From: an uncultured Mucilaginibacter sp.
GTDB lineage: Bacteria > Bacteroidota > Bacteroidia > Sphingobacteriales > Sphingobacteriaceae
NCBI RefSeq assembly: GCF_903893715.1
Contig: NZ_CAITNG010000036.1
Coordinates: 1 to 42,616, forward strand
Reading direction: 5' to 3'
DNA: 42,616 nucleotides
The notes below the pieces were generated by a model, which searched no databases, was not told the origin of the DNA, and saw nothing but the letters and a program-made list of their open reading frames with translations. A program made the translations under genes and the position numbers. This document shows, one piece after another, positions 7,332 through 14,612 of this stretch (positions are counted from its first letter, which is position 1; the number at the start of each line of letters is the position of its first letter).

Positions 7332-10058
7332 CTATTTATAATCAGCAATGAAAACATAATTACCTGAGCCAACTTCCACCTCTACGTACCCGTTCTCTGT
7401 TTTCAGGATGTGGATGTCTTTATCATCGCTTAGTTTTTGGCTGCCTTCCATTACCGTAGCGGCATCCCCGGCAGGGATAAATATATTGGCTTTGGTGTTT
7501 GGCGGGATGCTTACTTTCAACTGTAGTTTACCATCGGCAATACTCCATGCCGAACTTGCCATACCATAATAAGTTTGCAATTGTGCGGAAACATTGGTGA
7601 GGCTCCCGCCGATATGCGGCATTACACGTATGTGTTTGTAGCCGGTGCCGTCTTCATATGTATCGAGGCCTGCAGCTACGCGGTACATCCAGTCGCCAAT
7701 GGCGCCGTACGCGTAGTGATTGTACGAATTCATGGTCGGGGTTTCGAGCGAACCATCAGGTCTGATACCATCCCATCGCTCCCAAATGGTAGTAGCGCCC
7801 ATTTTTACAGGGTATAGCCATGACGGGTAGGTATCTTGCAATAGTAAACGATAGGCAACATCGGTGCGGCCAAAACGGCTTAATACATGGCAAAGATAAG
7901 GTGTTCCCAAAAAGCCTGTGGTTAAGTGGTTGCGGTAGCGGACAATATTGTCAACCAAACGATCGACGGCTTGCGGACGCAGCTTTTCGGGCAGCATATC
8001 GAATTGCAGGGCCAGCACGTAGGCCGTTTGCGAGTCGGATAGTAGGGAACCGTTAGGCGTAACGTATTCGTTCAAAAAGGCGGCTTTTATTTTACCTAAC
8101 ATGGTGGTGTAATAAGCCACATCATCGGGTTTACCCAAAACTTTTGCCGCGTTAATAACCAATTGGGTTGAGTAGGCCCAAAAGCACTGGGCAATAAGGT
8201 ATTTGCTGGTAATGGCCGATGAGCCGTCGTTATCGTCATTCACGCTGTAAAATAACCAATCGCCGAAGTGCGGGCCGGTGTTCCATAGGTCGTTTTTGCT
8301 TTTTAGCTGCATATAACCAACCCATTTTTTCATGCTGGTGTATTGGTCGGCAAGGATCTTTTTGTCGCCATAAGCTAAATACATATTCCAGGGAATGATG
8401 GTACTTACATCGGCCCAGCCGGTAGCGCCTTCGCCCCCTACGTTTGATAATGCGGGAATTACAAAAGGCATGCTGCCGTTATCCCCCTGGTCGGCGGCAA
8501 CGTCTTTTAGCCATTTAGCAAAAAAATTGTCTACGTTCATATTAAATGAGGCGGTGCGCGAGAACACTTGCGCGTCGCCGGTCCAGCCGAGGCGTTCATC
8601 ACGTTGGGGGCAGTCGGTAGGTACATCCAAAAAGTTGCCCTTTTGGCCCCATTGAATGTTGTGCTGCAACTGGTTTAACAATGCGTTTGAGGTGCTGAAA
8701 CTCCCGGTAGGTTTCATATCCGAATACAAAGCCACAGCCGTAAAGTCTTCGGGTTTTAGCTCTTCGCTGTTGCCTTCCACCTTAATAAAACGAAAGCCCT
8801 GCCAGGTAAAATGTGGCGAAAAAACTTCCGGGCCATCGCCTTTCAGGATGTAGACGTCCTGCTCTTTGGCACCGCGCAGGTTATCGGTATAAAAGTTGCC
8901 TGCTTTATCTAATATTTCGGCGTGCGATATGGTGATACGCTCGCCGGGCTTTCCGTTGAGTTTTGCCTGCACCCATCCCACCACATTCTGACCAAAGTCG
9001 ATCACCTGTTCGCCTTTTGGTGTTTTAAATATCCGCACGGCTTTAAATGTTTCGTGTTTTTTTACAGGCTCGTTTATGGTGGCAATGAGGTTAGTCAAAG
9101 GAAAGTTTTGTACGGTTACGCCGCCCCAATTGCTATCATTGTAAATGGGAAGCGTCCAACCTGTTTTTTCGAGACGGGCATCATAGGTTTCGCCGTTATA
9201 AATTTCGGAATAAAGGATAGGGCCGGTGGCAGCCTTCCACGTGTCGTCGGTAGCAATAACTGCTGTACTACCATCCTTATAGGTAATATTTACCTGTAGC
9301 AACAAGGAAATATCCTTACCATAATGATCGCGGGAGTTGTTCCATGCCAGTACACCACGGTACCATCCATTGCCCAAAGTGGCACCTATGGTGTTGTTTC
9401 CATTTTTTAATAACGAGGTAACATCGTACACCTGGTATTGCAGTCGTTTATTGTAGCTTGTCCAGCCCGGGGTGAGCACGGCATCGCCGATACGTTGACC
9501 GTTAATTTCGGCTTCATATAAACCGTGAGCGGTGATATAAGCTACTGCCGAACGTATTTTTTTTGCGGATGTAAATGTTTTACGGAACAGCGGACTGGCG
9601 CGATAAATATCCTCGTTATAGGCGGGGCTTATCCATTGTGCTTTCCAATCGGTGGCAGCCAGCATACCCATTTGCCAAAACGCGGGGGCGCTCCATAGGG
9701 AGGGTTTACCCGAATTATCCCAAACGCGTACCTGCCAATAGTAACGCTTGCCCGATGACAGTGGCGCGCCTTTATAAAATACATGCACCGATGAATCGGA
9801 ATTGACCTTGCCGGTTTCCCAGACCAAAGCTTTGCCTTTAAGCAGGGAGGGCTCTTTTTCGCTTACGCGGATTTCATAAGCCGTTTGCATTACGTTACGG
9901 GCATCCGACAGGAGTTGCCAGCTCAAGCCGGGCTGTTTTGCATCAATGCCGAGCGGATCGGGCCTGTTTTCGCATAATAGGGCAGCCACTTTTGTTTGTG
10001 AGTAAGATGACAAAGTGCCCAATAGAAATATGAGGCTTAATACGTAACGAACTTTCAT
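7332..10058 (-). CDS. Secreted alpha-L-rhamnosidase, GH78
   Basis: This 908-residue protein has a signal peptide (MKVRYVLSLIFLLGTLSSYSQ) and the full multi-domain order of GH78: an N-terminal beta domain (about 22-130), the carbohydrate-binding beta-sandwich with SPLFRKTF and GLYEAEINGQRIGD (about 150-300), a second sandwich, the (alpha/alpha)6 catalytic barrel (about 450-800) and a C-terminal sandwich. The catalytic box is at about 478-492, LDVPTDCPQRDERLGWTGD, with acidic residues 487-488; the second acidic motif IWERWDG centres on Glu760. The enzyme removes terminal alpha-L-rhamnose from rhamnogalacturonan or glycosides, probably in the periplasm. A serine hydrolase gene follows at once. 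Length and motifs are complete, so function is secure apart from substrate. Confidence 0.94.
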   Translation of the reverse strand: MKVRYVLSLIFLLGTLSSYSQTKVAALLCENRPDPLGIDAKQPGLSWQLLSDARNVMQTAYEIRVSEKEPSLLKGKALVWETGKVNSDSSVHVFYKGAPLSSGKRYYWQVRVWDNSGKPSLWSAPAFWQMGMLAATDWKAQWISPAYNEDIYRASPLFRKTFTSAKKIRSAVAYITAHGLYEAEINGQRIGDAVLTPGWTSYNKRLQYQVYDVTSLLKNGNNTIGATLGNGWYRGVLAWNNSRDHYGKDISLLLQVNITYKDGSTAVIATDDTWKAATGPILYSEIYNGETYDARLEKTGWTLPIYNDSNWGGVTVQNFPLTNLIATINEPVKKHETFKAVRIFKTPKGEQVIDFGQNVVGWVQAKLNGKPGERITISHAEILDKAGNFYTDNLRGAKEQDVYILKGDGPEVFSPHFTWQGFRFIKVEGNSEELKPEDFTAVALYSDMKPTGSFSTSNALLNQLQHNIQWGQKGNFLDVPTDCPQRDERLGWTGDAQVFSRTASFNMNVDNFFAKWLKDVAADQGDNGSMPFVIPALSNVGGEGATGWADVSTIIPWNMYLAYGDKKILADQYTSMKKWVGYMQLKSKNDLWNTGPHFGDWLFYSVNDDNDGSSAITSKYLIAQCFWAYSTQLVINAAKVLGKPDDVAYYTTMLGKIKAAFLNEYVTPNGSLLSDSQTAYVLALQFDMLPEKLRPQAVDRLVDNIVRYRNHLTTGFLGTPYLCHVLSRFGRTDVAYRLLLQDTYPSWLYPVKMGATTIWERWDGIRPDGSLETPTMNSYNHYAYGAIGDWMYRVAAGLDTYEDGTGYKHIRVMPHIGGSLTNVSAQLQTYYGMASSAWSIADGKLQLKVSIPPNTKANIFIPAGDAATVMEGSQKLSDDKDIHILKTENGYVEVEVGSGNYVFIADYK

Positions 10059-10074
10059 ATAAATCAGCTAAAAA

Positions 10075-10095
10075 CTATGGATATAACGACCATAG
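10075..10095. promoter_or_regulatory. Inverted repeat upstream of the GH78 gene
   Basis: CTATGG and CCATAG form a 6-base inverted repeat with a 9-base spacer, 17-37 bases before the rhamnosidase start. It could be an operator for a sugar-responsive regulator. No TAnnTTTG element is visible for this gene, so the promoter itself is not placed. The arms are short and chance is possible. The rest of 10059-10216 shows nothing recognisable. Confidence 0.25.
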
Positions 10096-10216
10096 AAACA
10101 GGTTATTTTGGTAATGCAATGTAACAATTACACTTAATTTAATGTAGCTTTTTTTTGGAGTTGTTTGTGCCGGCTCGACAATGTATTTTAATACGGGTTT
10201 TATAGGATAAATATTT

Positions 10217-10224
10217 TATATTTG
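10217..10224 (+). promoter_or_regulatory. Bacteroidota -7 promoter element for the gene at 10261
   Basis: TATATTTG matches TAnnTTTG exactly and stands 36 bases before the ATG at 10261. It falls inside the in-frame extension that an upstream start at 10222 would need, which supports the downstream start. Confidence 0.5.
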
Positions 10225-10260
10225 GTTTTACAACCTTATCTCAAAACCCAACCTAAACTA

Positions 10261-11214
10261 ATGAAAAAATCACTATTAATCATTTTTTTGATTATTGCAG
10301 GCTTTAGTGGCTCGTATGCGGACAGTATACCCGCTAAAACGTTTAAGTCAGATACAAACGTTAAGATAACTAACCAGGTGGCGCCAACTGCACCTATGGT
10401 TACAACCACAGGTGTTACACCCGTTTCGCAAAGCACGATGACAAATACAGTTCCTTGCCAACCTGCCAGCGATATACATAAGGCCGTTGGCTGGATACTT
10501 ATAGCTTCGATGATTATATTTTTTCTGGTTATTGCTGTAAGATCTAATTTGCTGCGGGTATCGATTGTTAACCCCATCGCTTTTATAACTGCCGCGCAGG
10601 CGACTGCTCAATATAAAAACCAACACGATATCAATAAGATTCCGAAACCTTTTAGTTTGGCCAGGAGCCAGCTTGGCGTATGGACTTTGGCCATAGGCTG
10701 CTCCTATGTTTACCTCGAACTTTGTAAATACGTGCCTACACAGGAATTGCCTTTTGATAGTACATTACTGGCTTTGATGGGTATCAGTGCCGGTACTGCA
10801 GCCATCAGCAATGTGATTGACAATAATACCACGCTTGAGCAACAGGGTTTACAAGGCCCTTCAGCGGGTTTTTTCGCGGATATATTGTCTGATCAAAACG
10901 GTATAAATATCCATCGGTTTCAGAATGTGATATGGACGGTGATCGCCGTTGTTTTATACTTAGGCCAGATACCACACCTTACCTGTGGCGAATTGCCCGT
11001 GCTCGACAATACATTGATTGCCCTTACAGGTATCAGCAGTGCAACTTACCTCGGCTTAAAGGTTAATGAAAACAAACCACCCGCTTTACCGCCAACACCT
11101 GCCACCGAAGCTGACCTGCCACCTGCCAACCCTGTACCTACAGTGCCGACCCAGCCTGTAGTTCCGCCTGTGCAACCCGCCGTAACGCCACCGCCGGCTT
11201 CGCCAGGGGCATAA
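10261..11214 (+). CDS. Membrane protein with two copies of a two-helix unit and a proline-rich tail
   Basis: The start at 10261 gives a good signal peptide (MKKSLLIIFLIIAGFSGSYA). The 317-residue product has a short Thr/Val/Pro-rich segment, a membrane helix at about 75-93, then two related units of two helices each. Unit one (about 131-187) has FSLARSQLGVWTLAI and ELPFDSTLLALMGISAGT. Unit two (about 217-265) has IHRFQNVIWTVIAVVLY and ELPVLDNTLIALTGISSAT. Shared positions include R..Q...WT, ELP, D.TL.AL.GIS..T, so this is an internal duplication. The tail from about 273 is mostly proline, valine, threonine and alanine and may span the cell wall or periplasm. I do not recognise a function. Neighbours (GH78 divergent, LysR convergent) give no hint. 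Confidence 0.72.
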   Translation: MKKSLLIIFLIIAGFSGSYADSIPAKTFKSDTNVKITNQVAPTAPMVTTTGVTPVSQSTMTNTVPCQPASDIHKAVGWILIASMIIFFLVIAVRSNLLRVSIVNPIAFITAAQATAQYKNQHDINKIPKPFSLARSQLGVWTLAIGCSYVYLELCKYVPTQELPFDSTLLALMGISAGTAAISNVIDNNTTLEQQGLQGPSAGFFADILSDQNGINIHRFQNVIWTVIAVVLYLGQIPHLTCGELPVLDNTLIALTGISSATYLGLKVNENKPPALPPTPATEADLPPANPVPTVPTQPVVPPVQPAVTPPPASPGA

Positions 11215-11225
11215 AATAGCATGGA

Positions 11226-11277
11226 AAATATTCAACCCGCCCTTTACGAAATTTAAAAAGGGCGGGGATGAATATTT
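11226..11277. terminator. Long inverted repeat between convergent genes, likely bidirectional terminator
   Basis: Arms 11226-11245 and 11257-11277 pair over about 20 bases, with GC-rich cores CCCGCCC and GGGCGGG flanked by A/T runs, and a loop of about 11 bases. It lies just after the stop at 11214 and before the minus-strand LysR gene ending at 11411. There is no long U tract after the stem, but the outer AAATATT/AATATTT pairs could serve. The rest of 11278-11410 is AT-rich with a few CTA repeats near 11328 and no gene. Confidence 0.6.
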
Positions 11278-11410
11278 AATGTAGTTTATTAGTATAATGG
11301 CTTGTTTAGAGCCAAAAGGCGGGTTTGCTACTACTACTAATACTACCAGTGTTTTTTTGCTCAAGCAATTTAACTGTTTTAATTTAAAAATGACGGGTTT
11401 ATACATGCAA

Positions 11411-12331
11411 CTACTGGTTTATCCAACCAAAACTTTGTGATATCACAGTCGCTTTGTTTTGCTGCAAGTAAGCTATAAAAGATTTGGCTACGGGCGAAAA
11501 TTTTTTGCCCTTGAGCCATATTAGCCGCCATTGAGAGCGAATAGGGAATCCCGGCACAGGTATGATTTCGAGCTCGCCATTCGCAATTTCATTCCGTATG
11601 CCAATAACAGGCATAACAGAATAGCCCATCCCGGCGATAACTGCTTGCTTAACGGCTTCATTTGATGTGAGTTCAATTTTCTTTTTTACGATGATGTTGC
11701 CGGCATCTAAAAAATTTTCCATTATCATACGAGTTGCTGAGCCAACTTCGCGGTATATTAAAGGGATATTGGCCAAATCGCTTGCGTTTTGGGGCTTATG
11801 CCCAACGTGATAATTGGCGTTTCCGATGAGGAATAGTTTGTTTTCCAAGAGTAATTCTTCTTCAACACTAAGCTTATTAGGCAAGATAGACACAAGGCCG
11901 AAATCAACATCGTTATATTCCAAGCTTTTAATAACCGTATCTCTGTTAGTTACATCCATTGTTATGTCAATATCTGGATGCTCGTTTAAAAAACCTGAAA
12001 GGAAATAAGGCATCACATACTTACCGGTAGATACCACTGCAATTTTTAAACGGCCGGCCAAAATTCCCTTAAAGGCCGCCGTTTTTTGGTTGATGGTTTC
12101 AAATTGTTCCAATATACCGCTGGCTATTGCGGCTATTTCATAACCAAATTCGGTGATGTATAGCTGACGGCCTATTAATTCGGTAAGCGGAATATCAAAG
12201 TTGTCCTGAAAGTTTTTGAGTTGGATAGATACGCCGGGCTGCGTTAAAAAAAGCTGATTAGCAGCTTTGGTGATACTTTTTAATTGTACCACTTTGGTAA
12301 ATACCTGCAATTGGTGTAAAGTGTAATTCAT
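11411..12331 (-). CDS. LysR family transcriptional regulator
   Basis: This 306-residue protein has an N-terminal winged helix-turn-helix (about 1-62: LHQLQVFTKVVQLKSITKAA, then LTQPGVSIQLKNFQ) and a linker helix, then a substrate-binding-protein-like effector domain (about 90-295: GRLKIAVVSTGKYVMPYFL, GMGYSVMPVIGI). This is the standard LysR length and layout. The gene is divergent from isocitrate dehydrogenase across an 87-base gap with a -7 element for each direction, so it probably controls that gene and itself. The inducer cannot be deduced; a TCA-cycle or C1-C2 metabolite would be a natural guess. The short AATTCAT/ATGAATT inverted repeat (12325-12331 and 12375-12381) in this gap may be part of its binding region. 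Confidence 0.92.
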   Translation of the reverse strand: MNYTLHQLQVFTKVVQLKSITKAANQLFLTQPGVSIQLKNFQDNFDIPLTELIGRQLYITEFGYEIAAIASGILEQFETINQKTAAFKGILAGRLKIAVVSTGKYVMPYFLSGFLNEHPDIDITMDVTNRDTVIKSLEYNDVDFGLVSILPNKLSVEEELLLENKLFLIGNANYHVGHKPQNASDLANIPLIYREVGSATRMIMENFLDAGNIIVKKKIELTSNEAVKQAVIAGMGYSVMPVIGIRNEIANGELEIIPVPGFPIRSQWRLIWLKGKKFSPVAKSFIAYLQQNKATVISQSFGWINQ

Positions 12332-12353
12332 AAAAAATGTTTATGTTAATCAT

Positions 12354-12361
12354 CAAAAATA
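12354..12361 (-). promoter_or_regulatory. Bacteroidota -7 promoter element for the LysR gene
   Basis: On the minus strand, 12361 to 12354 reads TATTTTTG, an exact TAnnTTTG match, 22 bases before the LysR ATG. The divergent icd element lies 28 bases away, so both promoters are packed into one short control region. Confidence 0.5.
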
Positions 12362-12389
12362 TAAATATAAATTAATGAATTGAGCTTTT

Positions 12390-12397
12390 TATGTTTG
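12390..12397 (+). promoter_or_regulatory. Bacteroidota -7 promoter element for icd
   Basis: TATGTTTG matches TAnnTTTG exactly and lies 21 bases before the ATG at 12419. The upstream in-frame start at 12380 would put this element inside the gene, so 12419 is preferred. Confidence 0.5.
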
Positions 12398-12418
12398 CCG
12401 AAACAAAATAAAAAAAGC

Positions 12419-13855
12419 ATGAAGAAAATAACTGTTGCAAAGGGAGATGGCATTGGCCCGGAAATTATGGATGCCACGTTGAAGATTATTTTAGCCGCCG
12501 GCGCTCAAATTGAAGTGGAAGAAATTATGGTTGGCGAGCAGATTTACTTATCGGGTAACACATCGGGTATAGCAAAAGAATCGTGGGAGAGTATTCGAAA
12601 CAATAAAGTTTTTTTAAAAGCACCTATTACAACCCCGCAGGGTGGTGGTTATAAAAGCTTAAATGTTACCACCCGCAAAATGTTGGGTTTGTATGCCAAT
12701 GTGAGGCCCTGCACCAGTTTGCATCCCTTTGTTAAAACTAAACACCCTGACCTCGACCTGGTAATTATACGTGAAAACGAAGAAGACCTTTACGCAGGTA
12801 TTGAGCACCAACAAACTGATGAGGTGGTGCAATGCTTGAAATTAATTAGCCGCCCGGGTTGCGAAAAGATTATACGTTACGCGTTTGAATATGCAAAAAG
12901 TTACGGACGAAAAAAAGTTACCTGCTTTTCAAAAGACAACATTATGAAACAAACTGATGGATTGTTCCATTCGGTTTTTGATGAGATAGGGGAGCAATAT
13001 CCGGATATTGAAAAGGAACATTGGATTGTGGATATAGGCGCGGCGAAAATGGCCGACACACCGGAGGTTTTTGATGTGATTGTAACGCTTAATTTATATG
13101 GCGATGTGCTATCGGATGTTGCCGCGCAAATTGCGGGTTCGGTAGGGCTAGCAGGTTCGGCAAATATTGGTGAAGAGTGCGCCATGTTTGAAGCGATACA
13201 TGGCTCGGCACCAAGAAGAGCGGGACAAAATATGGCAAACCCATCTGGTTTGTTGCAAGGCGCTATTTTAATGCTTAACCATATAGGGCAAGCAGATGTA
13301 GCCGAACGCGTGCACAATGCCTGGTTAAAAACACTGGAAGACGGCGTACATACCTACGATATTTACAAAGAGGGTGTAAGTACAGAAAAAGTGGGCACCA
13401 GCGAATTTGCCGATGCGGTAATAGCACGACTGGGCCAAGAGCCAACCATTTTGAAGCCGATAAAATATTCGCTAAAGCAGCCTTTAGTGTTACCAAAGTA
13501 CCAACGCAAAGCAGCAGCTAAAAAAGTACTGAACGGTGTAGATATGTTTGTACATTGGCCCGGTACAGATGCTGACGAACTGGGTGAGAAAATGAAGGAG
13601 CTTGCTACTACTAATTTGTCGCTCAATATGATATCAAATAGGGGTATCAAGGTGTGGCCTCAAGGTTTTAAAGAAACTTTTTGCACCGATCATTGGCGCT
13701 GCAGGTTTTTGACAAAAGGAGAAGCTGAGCCATCAAAAGAGGAAATACTGCAATTATTGAATTTAGCCCTGCAAAACCAACTGGATGTAATAAAAACAGA
13801 AAACCTTTACCTGTTTGACGGGAAAGCGGCATACTCTTTAGGACAGGGACAATAA
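12419..13855 (+). CDS. icd: NADP-dependent isocitrate dehydrogenase, Thermus/Rickettsia type
   Basis: This 478-residue protein oxidatively decarboxylates isocitrate to 2-oxoglutarate in the TCA cycle. It begins KKITVAKGDGIGPEIMDATL, the usual start of the isocitrate/isopropylmalate dehydrogenase fold. Substrate residues are visible in KSLNVTTRKMLGLYANVRP and RENEEDLYAGIEH, metal ligands in the LYGDVLSDVAAQIAGSVG segment, and the cofactor loop in EAIHGSAPRRAGQNMANPSG. Compared with the roughly 416-residue E. coli enzyme it has a C-terminal extension from about residue 365 (LPKYQRKAAAKKVLNGVDMF to HWRCRFLTKGEAEPSKEE), the hallmark of the Thermus/Rickettsia subgroup. It is divergent from a LysR regulator, and a small coiled-coil gene starts 13 bases after its stop. 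NADP preference is assumed from the subgroup. Confidence 0.93.
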   Translation: MKKITVAKGDGIGPEIMDATLKIILAAGAQIEVEEIMVGEQIYLSGNTSGIAKESWESIRNNKVFLKAPITTPQGGGYKSLNVTTRKMLGLYANVRPCTSLHPFVKTKHPDLDLVIIRENEEDLYAGIEHQQTDEVVQCLKLISRPGCEKIIRYAFEYAKSYGRKKVTCFSKDNIMKQTDGLFHSVFDEIGEQYPDIEKEHWIVDIGAAKMADTPEVFDVIVTLNLYGDVLSDVAAQIAGSVGLAGSANIGEECAMFEAIHGSAPRRAGQNMANPSGLLQGAILMLNHIGQADVAERVHNAWLKTLEDGVHTYDIYKEGVSTEKVGTSEFADAVIARLGQEPTILKPIKYSLKQPLVLPKYQRKAAAKKVLNGVDMFVHWPGTDADELGEKMKELATTNLSLNMISNRGIKVWPQGFKETFCTDHWRCRFLTKGEAEPSKEEILQLLNLALQNQLDVIKTENLYLFDGKAAYSLGQGQ

Positions 13856-13868
13856 CGGACAAAAGCGA

Positions 13869-14123
13869 ATGGAAATAAAGCTTATTAAAGGAAATTTTGA
13901 TGCCTTGGAGGCAAAAGAATTGATAACCAGTTTGGTACATATAAAAATTAAGTACCTGGAAAATAAGATAAAGCTGATTGAAGGCCACAGTGAAGAAGAT
14001 ATGAAAATGCGCGAAAAGCGAATTATTGAACTGCAAAACGAACTGAAAAAGTTAAACGAACTTATCAGGTTTCAACAAAAGCAGGTTGAGGTTAACGCTC
14101 ATATAGAAGTATCACTGGTTTAA
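13869..14123 (+). CDS. Small coiled-coil protein, paralogue of the next gene
   Basis: This 84-residue protein is highly charged and almost entirely helical, with heptad-like spacing of leucine and isoleucine from residue 20 onward (YLENKIKLI, RIIELQNELKKLNELI), so a coiled coil is likely. It has no signal peptide or membrane helix. It starts 13 bases after icd and is probably cotranscribed with it. It is clearly related to the protein at 14210: both begin with K-L-hydrophobic-x-G-x-F, then E/D-A-K-x-L-I-x-S-L, K-I-x-Y, and R-I-x-E-L in the second half. I do not recognise a family. An oligomeric scaffold or a partner for a larger protein are possibilities, without direct evidence. Confidence 0.65.
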   Translation: MEIKLIKGNFDALEAKELITSLVHIKIKYLENKIKLIEGHSEEDMKMREKRIIELQNELKKLNELIRFQQKQVEVNAHIEVSLV

Positions 14124-14135
14124 AAACATAACGCA

Positions 14136-14168
14136 ACGGAGCGGTGCGGTTTGAACTTGCCGCTCCGT
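14136..14168. terminator. Stem-loop between the two coiled-coil genes
   Basis: ACGGAGCGG (14136-14144) and CCGCTCCGT (14160-14168) form a perfect 9-base stem with a 15-base loop, 13 bases after the stop of the first coiled-coil gene. No U tract follows (AAATTT instead), so it may act as an RNA stabiliser or partial terminator rather than a strong terminator. It would set the expression of the second paralogue apart from icd. Confidence 0.45.
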
Positions 14169-14209
14169 AAATTTAAAAACCAATACCACAAAAAACGCTG
14201 AAGCAGTTT

Positions 14210-14488
14210 ATGAAAAGCAGTGAAAAATTTAAATTAATGGACGGCGTTTTCCAGACGGAGGATGCAAAATCACTAATTGTTAGTTTATATAATGATAAGA
14301 TATTTTATCATAGCAAAAAACTATTGCAAGCCCGTGAAACGAACCGGGGCGATGTAAAAGGTATTGAAGAGAGGATTGCCGAACTGGAAGCGGCACAAGC
14401 GGCTGTTGTTAAGCTTTTGTCCGCAGATGAGGGGCGGGACAAGCTGGTTGAATTAAAAGCTGATATTATGGTCAGCATGCTTGAATAG
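14210..14488 (+). CDS. Small coiled-coil protein, second paralogue
   Basis: This 92-residue cytoplasmic protein is helical and charged, with a predicted coiled coil at about residues 30-75 (KKLLQARETN, RIAELEAAQAAVVKLL). It aligns along its whole length with the protein at 13869: F-K-L-M-x-G-x-F, D-A-K-S-L-I-V-S-L, K-I-x-Y, then E-E-R-I-A-E-L-E. Divergence is considerable (perhaps a quarter to a third identical by eye), so the duplication is not recent or has evolved fast. A stem-loop separates the two genes, and a strong terminator follows at 14560. No function recognised. Confidence 0.62.
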   Translation: MKSSEKFKLMDGVFQTEDAKSLIVSLYNDKIFYHSKKLLQARETNRGDVKGIEERIAELEAAQAAVVKLLSADEGRDKLVELKADIMVSMLE

Positions 14489-14559
14489 GCAGCTGTCGGC
14501 AGATTAGTCTGTTATTAAGCCTTTACAGGGTTCACATACCATGTACGAGCTTTATAGTT

Positions 14560-14596
14560 AAAAAAAGCCCGTGGCAGGTGCCACGGGCTTTTTTTT
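14560..14596. terminator. Strong bidirectional rho-independent terminator
   Basis: A run of A, then GCCCGTGGCA, a 2-base loop GG, TGCCACGGGC and a run of T form a perfect GC-rich 10-base stem with A and T tracts on both sides. It sits between the convergent genes ending at 14488 (plus) and 14613 (minus), so it can stop transcription from both. Confidence 0.93.
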
Positions 14597-14612
14597 AATT
14601 CCTTATAAAATT

